A stretch of 64,000 bases of DNA, taken from Pseudaeromonas sharmana (GTDB lineage Bacteria > Pseudomonadota > Gammaproteobacteria > Enterobacterales > Aeromonadaceae). The notes beneath the pieces are model-generated. The model had not been told where the DNA came from. It worked only from the letters and a program-made list of their open reading frames with translations, and ran no database searches. Below, in pieces: positions 44,258 through 53,119 of this stretch; positions within the stretch are counted from its first letter, which is position 1, and the number at the start of each line of letters is the position of its first letter. The position numbers and the translations under genes are program-made. Location of the stretch: contig NZ_JBHSAF010000007.1 in the NCBI RefSeq assembly GCF_042649925.1, positions 233,319-297,318 of the forward strand, given 5' to 3'.

Positions 44258-46207
44258 ATGGTTTTTGCTCTACCTTCTACCCCGCCACACCGTCTGGCGC
44301 CCCTGGCCATCGCCTGTCTGCTGGCCGGCCTCGCCGCCTGTAACAGCGATGATCAGACCGCCTATGTCGCGCCGACGGCGCCGACCGGCCTCGGCTATGC
44401 CGCCAGTGCCGACAGCAATCCCGCCGCCGCCCCCTATATCGACAACGGCGCCAGCAACCAGCGCGGCAAGGCCTGTATGGCCACGTTGGAGACCAACGCC
44501 GGCGTGCGCGTCGTCGCCGGTTTTCTCGATATCTGGGAACCGCGGACACGTCTGGTGGATGCCGGCGTGACAGCCCCGGCGGACGGTGACTGCCCGGCGG
44601 TCACCAGTTCGGACTGGAGTGGCCTGCCCGGCTCGGCCACCGATGGCACAGTGAAAAACCAGAGCGTGCATGCTTACAACATCCATTTTGTCGAACAGCT
44701 GACCGCCAATCGCACCGCGGAGCAGGAGCTGGCGGCCTATCTGGACGATCGCCGCGGCAAAAACTACAGCCTCTCCGACGGCATGGGGCCGCTGACCGAC
44801 GCCTGGCGTGCCGGTAGCAAGCAGACCACCACCATCACCGATATGCCCGCCGATGCCACCAGCGTCAAATATGACGACAAGGGCAACAACCGCGGCCTCG
44901 GCAGCGACAGCAACACCGATATGGGGCTGGCGGTCGACTTCATCAACGCCCTGAGCGTCGATGGCTCCACCGAGCCGGCCAAGCGCTTCTACAAGTACGC
45001 GCGGCCATGGCGCTGGAGCAGTGCCGTCAAGGTGGTGCCGACTTTGGAACCGGCCAAGAGCGGCACCCCGACCACAGACGGCGGCTTCATCAGCGGCCAC
45101 ACCGCCGAAGGGGTACGTGACAGCCTGGCGATGGCCTATCTGGTGCCGGAGCGTTATCAGGAGATGCTGGCGCGCGGCCTGGAGCTGGGCGAAAACCGCA
45201 TTCTGGCCGGCATGCACTCGCCGCTGGACGTAATCGGTGGCCGCATTCAGGCTTTGGCGGTCGTCGCCTACAACCTGCATCGCAGCGAAGTGACGAGCCT
45301 CAAGCAGAGTGCCTACACCCAAACCCACACCTGGCTGAACCAGCAGCTGGGGCTTGGCGATGACAGCAGCCTGTGGGATGCGGCCCACAGTGGCAGCCAG
45401 GACCGCTTCGCCGACCATGCGCAGATCAAGGCCGACTACCTGCGCCGGCTGACGTTCGGCTTCACACCAATCGCCGCCACCGACCAACCGGCCGTGGTGC
45501 CGAAAGGGGCCGAGATCCTGCTCGAAACCCGCCTGCCCTACCTGAGCGACGAGCAACGCCGCGTGGTGCTGCAGAGCACGGCGCTGCCCTCCGGTTATCC
45601 GCTGATGGACGACGCCGAAGGCTGGGGACGGCTGAACCTGTTTGCCGCCGCCGATGGCTACGGCCGTTTTGACGGTGATGTCGACCTGCTGATGGACGCT
45701 GCTGCAGGCGGTTTCCACGCCAGCGATCGCTGGCGCAATGACATCAGTGGCGCCGGCAAGCTGAGCAAACGCGGTAGTGGCAGCCTGATCCTCAGCGGCA
45801 ACAACAGCTGGACCGGTGGTACCGATCTGCAGGAAGGCACGCTGCAGGCGAGTTCACCGACAGCCCTCGGCGCCGGCGATCTCTACCAGCGCGGCGGCAC
45901 CCTGCAGGTCGACGCGGCACTGCAAATCGGAGGCCATTACACCCAACAGCCTGGAGCGATACTGCACAGCGTCCTCGGCAGCAACGGCTCCGGCCGTCTG
46001 AGCATCACCGGCGATGCCATACTGGCAGGCGAGCTGATCGTCACCTTGCAAGCGGGCTACCAGCCGACCGTAGGTGACACGCTGCAACTGCTGCGCTGCG
46101 ATGCTCGCCACGGCAGCTTCAGCAAGGTGACCGTCGCAGGTTATACCGTCACCCCGATCTACAGCGCCCACGGCGTACAGCTGCGCATCGACGGCCAGCA
46201 GAGCTGA
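44258..46207 (+). CDS. Lipoprotein class A/PAP2 acid phosphatase with C-terminal beta-repeat extension
   Basis: 649 aa. The lipobox is LAGLAAC (Cys28). The PAP2 phosphatase triad motifs are K242-x6-R249-P250, S279-G280-H281 (ISGH) and R314-x5-H320-x3-D324, the vanadium-haloperoxidase type site. After about residue 490 comes an autotransporter-associated beta-strand repeat (GAGKLSKRGSGSLILSGNNSW...DLQEGTLQ) and further beta-rich sequence, but no membrane barrel. That gives roughly 650 aa against about 250 for plain PhoN-type enzymes. It should be an outer-membrane-anchored phosphomonoesterase. PhoB-type repeats lie upstream. Confidence 0.83.
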   Translation: MVFALPSTPPHRLAPLAIACLLAGLAACNSDDQTAYVAPTAPTGLGYAASADSNPAAAPYIDNGASNQRGKACMATLETNAGVRVVAGFLDIWEPRTRLVDAGVTAPADGDCPAVTSSDWSGLPGSATDGTVKNQSVHAYNIHFVEQLTANRTAEQELAAYLDDRRGKNYSLSDGMGPLTDAWRAGSKQTTTITDMPADATSVKYDDKGNNRGLGSDSNTDMGLAVDFINALSVDGSTEPAKRFYKYARPWRWSSAVKVVPTLEPAKSGTPTTDGGFISGHTAEGVRDSLAMAYLVPERYQEMLARGLELGENRILAGMHSPLDVIGGRIQALAVVAYNLHRSEVTSLKQSAYTQTHTWLNQQLGLGDDSSLWDAAHSGSQDRFADHAQIKADYLRRLTFGFTPIAATDQPAVVPKGAEILLETRLPYLSDEQRRVVLQSTALPSGYPLMDDAEGWGRLNLFAAADGYGRFDGDVDLLMDAAAGGFHASDRWRNDISGAGKLSKRGSGSLILSGNNSWTGGTDLQEGTLQASSPTALGAGDLYQRGGTLQVDAALQIGGHYTQQPGAILHSVLGSNGSGRLSITGDAILAGELIVTLQAGYQPTVGDTLQLLRCDARHGSFSKVTVAGYTVTPIYSAHGVQLRIDGQQS

Positions 46208-46240
46208 GTCTGCCCGGCGCGCGAACCTTAAGCCCCCTGA

Positions 46241-46269
46241 TGACGCGGCCCCGGCCGCGTCATTTTTTT
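46241..46269 (+). terminator. Terminator of acid phosphatase gene
   Basis: TGACGCGGCC-CC-GGCCGCGTCA followed by seven T. The 46270-46511 stretch beyond is GC-rich and holds nothing I recognise. Confidence 0.9.
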
Positions 46270-46511
46270 ACCCCGAACCGAGGGTTATCCCCTGTCCGCT
46301 ACCGACCCATCCCGGTGCCCGTCACAGCGAGCCCTGCAGCGGGCACGCGTGATGCGCAAACGTCCTGTCCGCCGCCGAAGGCGCGCCCCCGATAGCCGGT
46401 AGAGCGGCGCAGCCCCGACGGCACGGCGGCACAGCGGCACAGCGGTGGCCGGCGGCTTAACCGAGGGCTGTCCATCGACAACCTCATGCCCGTTGTCAGC
46501 CGCGGCGCGCA

Positions 46512-46539
46512 CAAAAAAAATCCGCCCCGAAGGGCGGAT
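46512..46539 (-). terminator. Terminator of histidine phosphatase gene
   Basis: Minus strand: ATCCGCCC-TTCG-GGGCGGAT followed by eight T. Confidence 0.92.
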
Positions 46540-46571
46540 CCATCAGCAACAGCCACGACGCCATCTGCTGG

Positions 46572-48077
46572 TTAGCTGTTCGCGTTGTAACCGTAGCAAC
46601 GCTTGAGCTCGTCGAAGGTGTAGAAGAACCTGGTGTTCGCCACCGGCGTGCACCCTTCCTTGAAGGCCACTTCCTTCTCGTTGTACAGCATCTTCACCAG
46701 CACCTGCTGGTCATCGTTGCGGTAGACATCCCACTGAATGTTGGCGGTGTACGGCGAGACCCAGCCACCACGCCACTCGTTGTTCTCCTGGGTCATCAGG
46801 GTACCCACTTCGGCCCCCTGCCGGCTGCCCTCGAGCTTCATCAGCGCCACCAGCGGAATGATCGCCTCGGCATGGGCAAAGCGCAGCTTGGCGACATGGG
46901 CCGGCTCGCTCATTTCCACCACCTGGGTCTGCACCTCGTTGAACAGACCATCGAGCAGCGGTTGAGCCACGGCGTAGGCATCGGTGCGATCGGCGAAGCT
47001 CGGGCCCTTCTCGTAGAAGTCTTCGGCATCGGAGAGGTAGGAGAACCAGGCCGACTCTTCCGGCGTCAGGTACTTGTCCAGCTCCCACTGCTCGTCGCTT
47101 TCGACTTCTGCTTCATGGTCCATGCCGGGGCCGATGATGAACAGGTTGTAGAGCATCAGCGCCGCATCCACCTCGTCGCGTGCATACGTTTTGTCGCCAT
47201 CCTCAGGATTGGTCGCCACAAACTCATACTCGCCGTTGGCCAGGCGATCGACAAACGCCTTGCTATAGATACGCTCCAGCATCTGCCGCGCCATCACCTT
47301 GCTCTTCGGCAGGAGCTTGAGATCATCCAGCGCCTTGGCCAGATCGGCCTGCGGGGCGACCCCTTCATCCTCATCACCGATAAAGGCCTGATAGGCCTCG
47401 AACGCCGGCAGGTACTTGGCGTAATCGCCTTCCGGCTCGGTCTTGTGGAAATAGAGTTCGTACTTGTTGGCCAGCTTCTTGTCGATCTTGGAGGCATCGG
47501 TCTGGGCGATATAACAGTCCGCGCTGTCTTCGACATAGCTGACCTTGTTCTTCAGGCTCTGCATGAAGTAGTAGGCGCTCTCGTTGGCGCGGTCCTTGCC
47601 CGAGGTTTCGACCTTGAGGCAGTGCGTGCCGCTGTTCTCCAGCAGGGTCGGCAGACGGTCGGCCAGGCGGGTCGCCAGCTCGGCATGCTCTTCCTTGCCG
47701 CGCAGGGTCAGCAGACCATAGCCCATCTTCTCGTTGGCCGCGGTGACCAGATCCACCTTGTGGCCCAGGGTCTGGCCCAGCGCCGTCAGCGCGCCTTCAC
47801 TGGCCGCCTGTTCCCAAATCAGCTTGGTCAGCACGTCATATTTCGGGCTGGAGAGTGAACGGGAACCGTGGCGGGCCACCAGCTCGGTAAACACCGGCGT
47901 GAAACCGGCCGGCGCCACCTCGTAGCTGGCGGCATCCTGTTGCGGCGCATAGACCGCCTTGGTGCTGTACTGGTACTCGGTGATGGTCGGCGTCGAGGTA
48001 TTGCTGGAGTTGTCGGAGTTGCAGCCAGCCAGCAGCGCCAGCGCCACGGCGGCAGAAACAGAGGTAATACGGTTCAT
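46572..48077 (-). CDS. MINPP-type histidine acid phosphatase lipoprotein (probable phytase)
   Basis: 501 aa. The lipobox is LALLAGC (Cys19), followed by a Ser/Thr-rich linker. Active site R69-H70-G71-S-R (ELVARHGSRS) and the second catalytic motif HAE (LRFAHAEAIIPL) are visible. HAE instead of HD is the mark of multiple inositol polyphosphate phosphatases, some of which are bacterial phytases. ATG 48077 has AAGGA 5 nt upstream. It is convergent with the other phosphatase lipoprotein, and both start mature with CNSD. PhoB-type repeats lie upstream. Confidence 0.86.
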   Translation of the reverse strand: MNRITSVSAAVALALLAGCNSDNSSNTSTPTITEYQYSTKAVYAPQQDAASYEVAPAGFTPVFTELVARHGSRSLSSPKYDVLTKLIWEQAASEGALTALGQTLGHKVDLVTAANEKMGYGLLTLRGKEEHAELATRLADRLPTLLENSGTHCLKVETSGKDRANESAYYFMQSLKNKVSYVEDSADCYIAQTDASKIDKKLANKYELYFHKTEPEGDYAKYLPAFEAYQAFIGDEDEGVAPQADLAKALDDLKLLPKSKVMARQMLERIYSKAFVDRLANGEYEFVATNPEDGDKTYARDEVDAALMLYNLFIIGPGMDHEAEVESDEQWELDKYLTPEESAWFSYLSDAEDFYEKGPSFADRTDAYAVAQPLLDGLFNEVQTQVVEMSEPAHVAKLRFAHAEAIIPLVALMKLEGSRQGAEVGTLMTQENNEWRGGWVSPYTANIQWDVYRNDDQQVLVKMLYNEKEVAFKEGCTPVANTRFFYTFDELKRCYGYNANS

Positions 48078-48125
48078 GGTCATCCTTGCACTCGTGTTCA
48101 AAAGACGGGTGCCAGACTAAGCAGG

Positions 48126-48158
48126 CCAGATGACAACGGCATGTCAGAAGTGTGAAGG
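48126..48158 (-). promoter_or_regulatory. Three 11-bp PhoB-type repeats upstream of MINPP-like gene
   Basis: On the minus strand three units in 11-nt phase: ccTTCACactt, ctGACATgccg, ttGTCATctgg, then TAGTCT six nt further as a possible minus-10. It lies 49 nt upstream of the start codon. The layout resembles the repeats at 44139-44182. Confidence 0.65.
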
Positions 48159-48165
48159 CTTGCCG

Positions 48166-49092
48166 CTATGCCCCCGTCGGCGCGCCGTCCGGCATCGCCT
48201 CCAGCTCCTGCTGCAACCAGTCGAGGAAGGCGCGCACCCGCGGCAAGCTGCTGAATTCGCGGCGCGTCACCACGTGGTAGCCGTGCCCCTGATGGTAAGT
48301 GGTGTCGAACGGGAAGATCAGCTCGCCGCGGGCCACCAGCTCGCGCGCCAGCTGGTAGCGCCCCATCGCCACGCCGAGCCCGGAACGGGCCGCGATGATG
48401 GCGGCATCATAGTGAGTGAAACTGTAGTGATGGCGGCCAGTTTCAACGGGCAAGCCGGCGGCCGCCAGCCAGCCACGCCATTCGCTGTGCGGATCGCTCT
48501 GCCGGATGGACTCTACATCGTGCAGCAGCAGACAGCCGGCCAGCGCCGTCGGGTTCTCCCGCAGGCCATGCTGCGCGGCGTAAGCCGGGCTGCAGACCGG
48601 CAGCAGGACTTCGTCGAGCAGCAACCGGCTGTCGAGACCCGGATAGTGGCCATCGCCGTAGTCGATCCACAGATCGGCCGGATGCAGCGCGAAATCCACC
48701 CGGCTGCCCTTGGATCTGAGCTGCAAGCCCAGATCGGGATGGCGCTGGTAGAACCGGCCGAGGCGCGGCACCAGCCAGTGCTGGGCAAAGGTTGGCGTAC
48801 TGCCGACCTCCAGCGTTCCGCGCAGCGCCTGGTGGCGAATATCCTCGATCTCGTGACAGACGGACGCAAAGTGGCGGCTCACCTCGCGATACAGGCGCTC
48901 GCCCTCCGGCGTCAGCGCGATGCGCCGCGTCTGGCGCACAAACAGCTGGAAGCCCAGCTCCTGCTCCAGCTTGCGGATGCGGTGCGACAGCGCGCTCTGC
49001 GTCAGGTGCAATGCCTCGGCCGCCTCCTTGAAGCTCAGACAGGCGGCGATCTGGGCGAAGATGTGCAGGCTGCTGAAACTGGCGAAAGGCAT
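48166..49092 (-). CDS. LysR-type regulator (GcvA-like)
   Basis: 308 aa. The HTH is at about residues 18-60 (LSFKEAAEALHLTQSALSHRIRKLEQELGFQLFVRQTRRIALTPEGERL), followed by an effector domain with LRSKGSRVDFALHPADLWIDYGDG, as in the GcvA/AmpR branch. It is divergent from the 6-phospho-glucosidase gene with a 127-nt gap, so it probably controls it. Its 3' end is close to the Pho repeats of the neighbour. Confidence 0.88.
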   Translation of the reverse strand: MPFASFSSLHIFAQIAACLSFKEAAEALHLTQSALSHRIRKLEQELGFQLFVRQTRRIALTPEGERLYREVSRHFASVCHEIEDIRHQALRGTLEVGSTPTFAQHWLVPRLGRFYQRHPDLGLQLRSKGSRVDFALHPADLWIDYGDGHYPGLDSRLLLDEVLLPVCSPAYAAQHGLRENPTALAGCLLLHDVESIRQSDPHSEWRGWLAAAGLPVETGRHHYSFTHYDAAIIAARSGLGVAMGRYQLARELVARGELIFPFDTTYHQGHGYHVVTRREFSSLPRVRAFLDWLQQELEAMPDGAPTGA

Positions 49093-49219
49093 GCCCCCCC
49101 CGGACTCATAGATGAATTTTTCTCAAGCATGAGCCGAAAAAGGTCATTTGTTAAGCCAGTAATGGCGCTCCATGCTGAGTACATCGCAAATCAATTCACT
49201 CATCCGCAGGAGAGTCCCG

Positions 49220-50539
49220 ATGAAACGCTACCACCTCACCATCGCCGGCGGCGGCGCCACCTACACCCCCGGCATCGTCAACGCCATCCTCAACGCCCGC
49301 GACGTGCTGCCGCTGCGCAAGCTGGTGCTGCTGGATAACGACGCCGAGCGCGTCGCCACCATGGGCGGCTTCATCCGCCTGCTGCTGGCCGAGAAGGCCC
49401 CCGAGGTCGAGCTGGTCATCACCACCGATCGCCGCGACGCCTTCACCGGCATGGAGTTCCTGTTCGCCCAGATCCGCAGCGGCGGGCTGAAAATGCGGGC
49501 GCTGGATGAACAGATCCCGCTGCGCCACGGCGTGGTCGGTCAGGAGACCTGCGGCCCCGGCGGCTTTGCCTTCGCCCTGCGCTCGATCCCCGACATGCTG
49601 GCCATCGGCGAGGATGTGCGCCGTTATGCCCCCGATGCCTGGATCCTCAACTACTCCAACCCGGCAGCGATTCTGGCGGACGCCTGGCACAAGCGTTTCC
49701 CGGAGCTGAAAAGCCTGTTCATCTGCGACATGCCGATTGTCATCGAGCTGCTGGTGGCCGCCACCCTCGGCTACCGCCATGCCGATCTGGCGTTCGACTA
49801 TGTCGGCCTCAACCATTTCGGCTGGTGGCGCCATATCTGGAACCCGCAGGGCGAGGATCTGCTGCCACAGCTGCGCGACCATCTGCTCTCCGAGCGGCCG
49901 CTGACGCTGTTCCAGGATGAGCACGTCAACGCCGACTGGATCCCGACCTTCGAGCGGCTGCGCAAGAGCATGCGCCTGTTCCCCGAGTTCCTGGCCAACA
50001 CCTATCTGCAGTACTACTACTTCGGCGAGGAGATGGTGGCCCACGAAGATCCGCACTACACCCGCGCCAACCGGGTGATCGACACCCGCGAAAAAGCGGT
50101 GTTTGACGAATGCCGCCGCTGCATCGCCGCCGGCAGTGCCGCCGACAGCTTCCTCTGTGCCGGGGTGCACGGCGACTTCATCGTCGACCATGCCCGCGCC
50201 ATCCTCACCAACCAGCCGTTCCGCACCACGGTCAATGTGCCGAACCGCGGCCTGGTGGCGGGCCTGCCGGCCGATGCGATTGTCGAGGTACACGGTCAGG
50301 TGACGGCCCATGGCGTCGAGGCGTTCGGCGTCGGCGAATTGCCCCACTTCCAGCGCGCGCTGATGGTGCAGCAGAATGCCTATGAGCAGCTCACCGTCGA
50401 AGCGGCACTGGAGGGCTCCTACAGCAAGGCGCTGCAGGCGCTGACGCTGAACCGCACCGTGCCGTCGGCCGATGTCGCCAAGCGGCTGCTCGACGATCTG
50501 CTGGCGGCCAACCGCGAGTTCTGGCCAGCGCTGCGCTAA
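49220..50539 (+). CDS. GH4 6-phospho-alpha-glucosidase (GlvA/AglB-like)
   Basis: 439 aa GH4 enzyme with the NAD motif LTIAGGGATYTPGIV (residues 6-20), LLDNDAER, NYSNPAAI, the metal-binding CDMPI (Cys-Asp-Met-Pro, as in GlvA) and GLNHFGWW. Known members use NAD+ and Mn2+ to split maltose-6'-phosphate-type sugars by a redox mechanism. Usually a PTS permease is encoded next to it; none is here. AGGAGA precedes ATG 49220; the 16 codons before are not part of the family. Confidence 0.88.
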   Translation: MKRYHLTIAGGGATYTPGIVNAILNARDVLPLRKLVLLDNDAERVATMGGFIRLLLAEKAPEVELVITTDRRDAFTGMEFLFAQIRSGGLKMRALDEQIPLRHGVVGQETCGPGGFAFALRSIPDMLAIGEDVRRYAPDAWILNYSNPAAILADAWHKRFPELKSLFICDMPIVIELLVAATLGYRHADLAFDYVGLNHFGWWRHIWNPQGEDLLPQLRDHLLSERPLTLFQDEHVNADWIPTFERLRKSMRLFPEFLANTYLQYYYFGEEMVAHEDPHYTRANRVIDTREKAVFDECRRCIAAGSAADSFLCAGVHGDFIVDHARAILTNQPFRTTVNVPNRGLVAGLPADAIVEVHGQVTAHGVEAFGVGELPHFQRALMVQQNAYEQLTVEAALEGSYSKALQALTLNRTVPSADVAKRLLDDLLAANREFWPALR

Positions 50540-50642
50540 CACCCGGCGCCGCACACCGATCCTGCGCAGTCCGGCCGCCCTCTTGGGGGCGGCCATACCG
50601 GCTGCTACTATGGCTGGCGTCACCCCGTCATTTGGAGCCAGC

Positions 50643-50981
50643 ATGTCCCACGCCGCCACCTTCCGCCGTTACCTGCACCTCTACGCATCCCGGGATCTGG
50701 AGGCCATCGCCGAGCTGTTTGCCGAGCAGATCCAGCTGCGCGACTGGAACCTGGCGGTACAGGGCAAGGCCGCCGCGCTGGCCGAGACCCGCCACAACTT
50801 CGACAGCGTCGACAGCCTGCAGATCGACATCCTCAGCCTGTTTGAAACGGCCGATGGTGTCGCCGGCGAGCTGCGCATCCTGATCAACGGCCGCGATGAG
50901 CTCTATGTGGTCGACGTGCTGCGCTTCGATGCCGATGGCCGCATCAACCAGATCCACGCCTACGTCGGCCGCGGCGACTGA
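50643..50981 (+). CDS. SnoaL/NTF2-like small protein
   Basis: 112 aa with the NTF2-like pattern FRRYLHLYASRDLEAIAELFAEQIQLRDWNLAVQGKAAALAETR and a final beta sheet (GELRILINGRDELYVVDVLRFDADGRINQIHAY). Such folds serve as isomerases, hydrolases or binding proteins, so function is open. It starts 103 nt after the glucosidase gene on the same strand. Confidence 0.75.
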   Translation: MSHAATFRRYLHLYASRDLEAIAELFAEQIQLRDWNLAVQGKAAALAETRHNFDSVDSLQIDILSLFETADGVAGELRILINGRDELYVVDVLRFDADGRINQIHAYVGRGD

Positions 50982-51012
50982 GCCGCCACCCCACCCGCAA
51001 CGGTAGAAATAC

Positions 51013-51780
51013 TCAGCGGTAGAACAGGCTCGGCGCCACGCCGAGCTCGCGTTTGAACATGGCGCTGAACGCACTCGGGCTGGCATAGCCCAGCGCCAGC
51101 GCCACCTCCAGCACCGACTCGCCACGGGCCAGATGCTCGCAGGCCAGCAGCAGCCGGCACTGCCGCCGCCACTGCCCCACCGTCAGTCCGGTTTCGCGTA
51201 CGAAGCGCCGCTGCAGCGTGCGCACATCCATCGCCAGCTCCCGTGCCCACTGCGCCAGCGGCCGCACTGCATCCGGCTGCGCGCGCAGCGCGCGGCACAG
51301 CCGTTGCAGCACCGGTGAGCGCGGCTCCGGCAGCGACAGCGCCAGGCTCGGCATGCGCTGGATCTCGTCCAGCAGCAGCTGCACCAGATGGCCGTCGCGG
51401 CCCTGGGGGTCATAGTCATAGGGCAGCGCGATGGCCGCCAGGATCAGCTCGCGCAGCAGCGGCGAGATGCCAACCACGCAGCACTCGGTCGGCAGGCCAT
51501 CCAGCAGCTCGCTGCGGATATAGACGGTGCGCATCAGCACCTCGCCGAGCATGATGCTGCGATGCCAGACCCCGACCGGCACCCAGATCGCCCGCGTCGG
51601 CGGCACGATCCACTGGCCGGCGTCGGTCTCCACCAGCATCACCCCCTGCACCGCATACAGCAGCTGGGCGGTAGGATGACAGTGGCGCGGCGACTCCTCG
51701 CCCGCCTCGCGATCGAAGGCGCGGGCCACCAGCGGCGCACGGCCAACATCCTGTTGGTGCGACATGTCGGTCAGACGCAT
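51013..51780 (-). CDS. AraC-family regulator with N-terminal cupin
   Basis: 255 aa. The N-terminal cupin-like part (CHPTAQLLYAVQGVMLVETDAGQWIVPPTRAIWVPVGVWHRSIM) is followed by a double HTH (RELAMDVRTLQRRFVRETGLTVGQWRRQCRLLLACEHLARGESVLEVALALGYASPSAFSAMFKRELG). ATG 51780 has AAGGA 6 nt upstream. It is divergent from fsr with a 98-nt gap and is likely its regulator. Confidence 0.88.
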   Translation of the reverse strand: MRLTDMSHQQDVGRAPLVARAFDREAGEESPRHCHPTAQLLYAVQGVMLVETDAGQWIVPPTRAIWVPVGVWHRSIMLGEVLMRTVYIRSELLDGLPTECCVVGISPLLRELILAAIALPYDYDPQGRDGHLVQLLLDEIQRMPSLALSLPEPRSPVLQRLCRALRAQPDAVRPLAQWARELAMDVRTLQRRFVRETGLTVGQWRRQCRLLLACEHLARGESVLEVALALGYASPSAFSAMFKRELGVAPSLFYR

Positions 51781-51878
51781 CTTTTGTCCTTTTCTCGACG
51801 ATGATTGCCGCATAGTAGCACGAAGGGCATTTTTTGAGCTGATATCATGCTCGGCATCACAACCCCATGAGGTGCTCC

Positions 51879-53081
51879 ATGTCATCCACGCTGGCCGCTC
51901 CGGCCTCGACAGCGGGCGAGACCCGTTACAAGGTGCTCGCTGCCATCAGCCTGTCGCACTTTCTCAACGATCTGCTGCAATCGCTGATCGTCGCCATCTA
52001 TCCGCTGCTCAAGGGCAACTACGATCTGAACTTCACCCAGATCGGCCTGCTGACGCTGACCTACCAGATCACCGCCTCGCTGCTGCAGCCGGTGGTCGGC
52101 TGGTACACTGACCGTCATCCCAAGCCGTTTTCACTGGTGATTGGCATGGGCTCGACGCTGACCGGCCTGCTGCTGCTCTCCCACGCGCCGACGTTCCCGC
52201 TGCTGCTGCTCGGCGCCGCCGTGGTCGGTGTCGGCTCGTCGATCTTCCACCCCGAGTCGTCGCGGGTGGCGCGCATGGCCTCCGGCGGGCGCCACGGGCT
52301 GGCACAGTCGATCTTCCAGGTCGGCGGCAACGGCGGCACCGCCATGGGGCCGCTGCTGGCGGCGGCCATCGTACTGCCGTACGGCCAGGGCAGCCTGGCG
52401 TGGTTTGCGATCATCGCCCTCATCGCGATGGCAGTGCTGTTCCGCGTCGGCCAGTGGTATCAACATCAGCAGCGCAGCCAGAAGCACAGGGTGGCGCCAC
52501 CGGATAACGGCCTGTCGCGCCGCCGCATCGCGCTGACGCTCGGCGTGCTGTTGCTGCTCATCACCTCCAAGTACTTCTATCTGGCCAGCCTGACCAGCTA
52601 CTACACCTTCTACCTGATGGAACACTTCGGCCTCGGCGTGCAATCGGCCCAGCTGCACCTGTTCATCTTCCTGTTCGCGGTGGCCGCCGGCACCGTGCTC
52701 GGTGGCCCGATCGGCGATCGCATCGGCCGCAAGCAGGTGATCTGGTTCTCGATCCTCGGCGTCGCGCCGTTTACGCTGCTGCTGCCCCACGCCAACCTGC
52801 TGTGGACCAGCGTGCTGTCGTTCATCATCGGCTTCATCCTGGCGTCGGCGTTCTCGGCGATTGTCGTCTACGCCCAGGAGCTGATCCCCGGCAAGGTCGG
52901 CACCGTCTCCGGGCTGTTCTTCGGCTTTGCGTTCGGCATCGCCGGCGTCGGCGCCGCGGTACTCGGCCACCTCGCCGACCACTACGGCATCCGTTATGTG
53001 TATGAGCTGTGCGCCTGGCTGCCGCTGGCCGGGGTGATTACGGTGTTTTTGCCGAACTTGCGCTCGCCGCGCGTCCGCTAA
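51879..53081 (+). CDS. fsr: MFS efflux protein, fosmidomycin resistance type
   Basis: 400 aa, 12 predicted membrane helices. The opening SLSHFLNDLLQSLIVAIYPLLKGNYDLNFTQIGLLTLTYQITASLLQPVVGWYTDRHP is typical of Fsr, and GGPIGDRIGRK is the MFS loop 8-9 motif. Family members export fosmidomycin and some other drugs. ATG 51879 follows AGGTG. Confidence 0.88.
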   Translation: MSSTLAAPASTAGETRYKVLAAISLSHFLNDLLQSLIVAIYPLLKGNYDLNFTQIGLLTLTYQITASLLQPVVGWYTDRHPKPFSLVIGMGSTLTGLLLLSHAPTFPLLLLGAAVVGVGSSIFHPESSRVARMASGGRHGLAQSIFQVGGNGGTAMGPLLAAAIVLPYGQGSLAWFAIIALIAMAVLFRVGQWYQHQQRSQKHRVAPPDNGLSRRRIALTLGVLLLLITSKYFYLASLTSYYTFYLMEHFGLGVQSAQLHLFIFLFAVAAGTVLGGPIGDRIGRKQVIWFSILGVAPFTLLLPHANLLWTSVLSFIIGFILASAFSAIVVYAQELIPGKVGTVSGLFFGFAFGIAGVGAAVLGHLADHYGIRYVYELCAWLPLAGVITVFLPNLRSPRVR

Positions 53082-53119
53082 GCGGGCCGCGTCGGCGCTA
53101 TGCCCGCCAGACAGCGTGT

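Noticed and set aside
44270..45718. 482-aa open frame antisense to the acid phosphatase
   Set aside because: The phosphatase motifs, lipobox and terminator all lie on the plus strand.
49196..50659. 487-aa open frame antisense to the GH4 gene
   Set aside because: GC-bias shadow; the sense strand has clear GH4 motifs and a good ribosome site.
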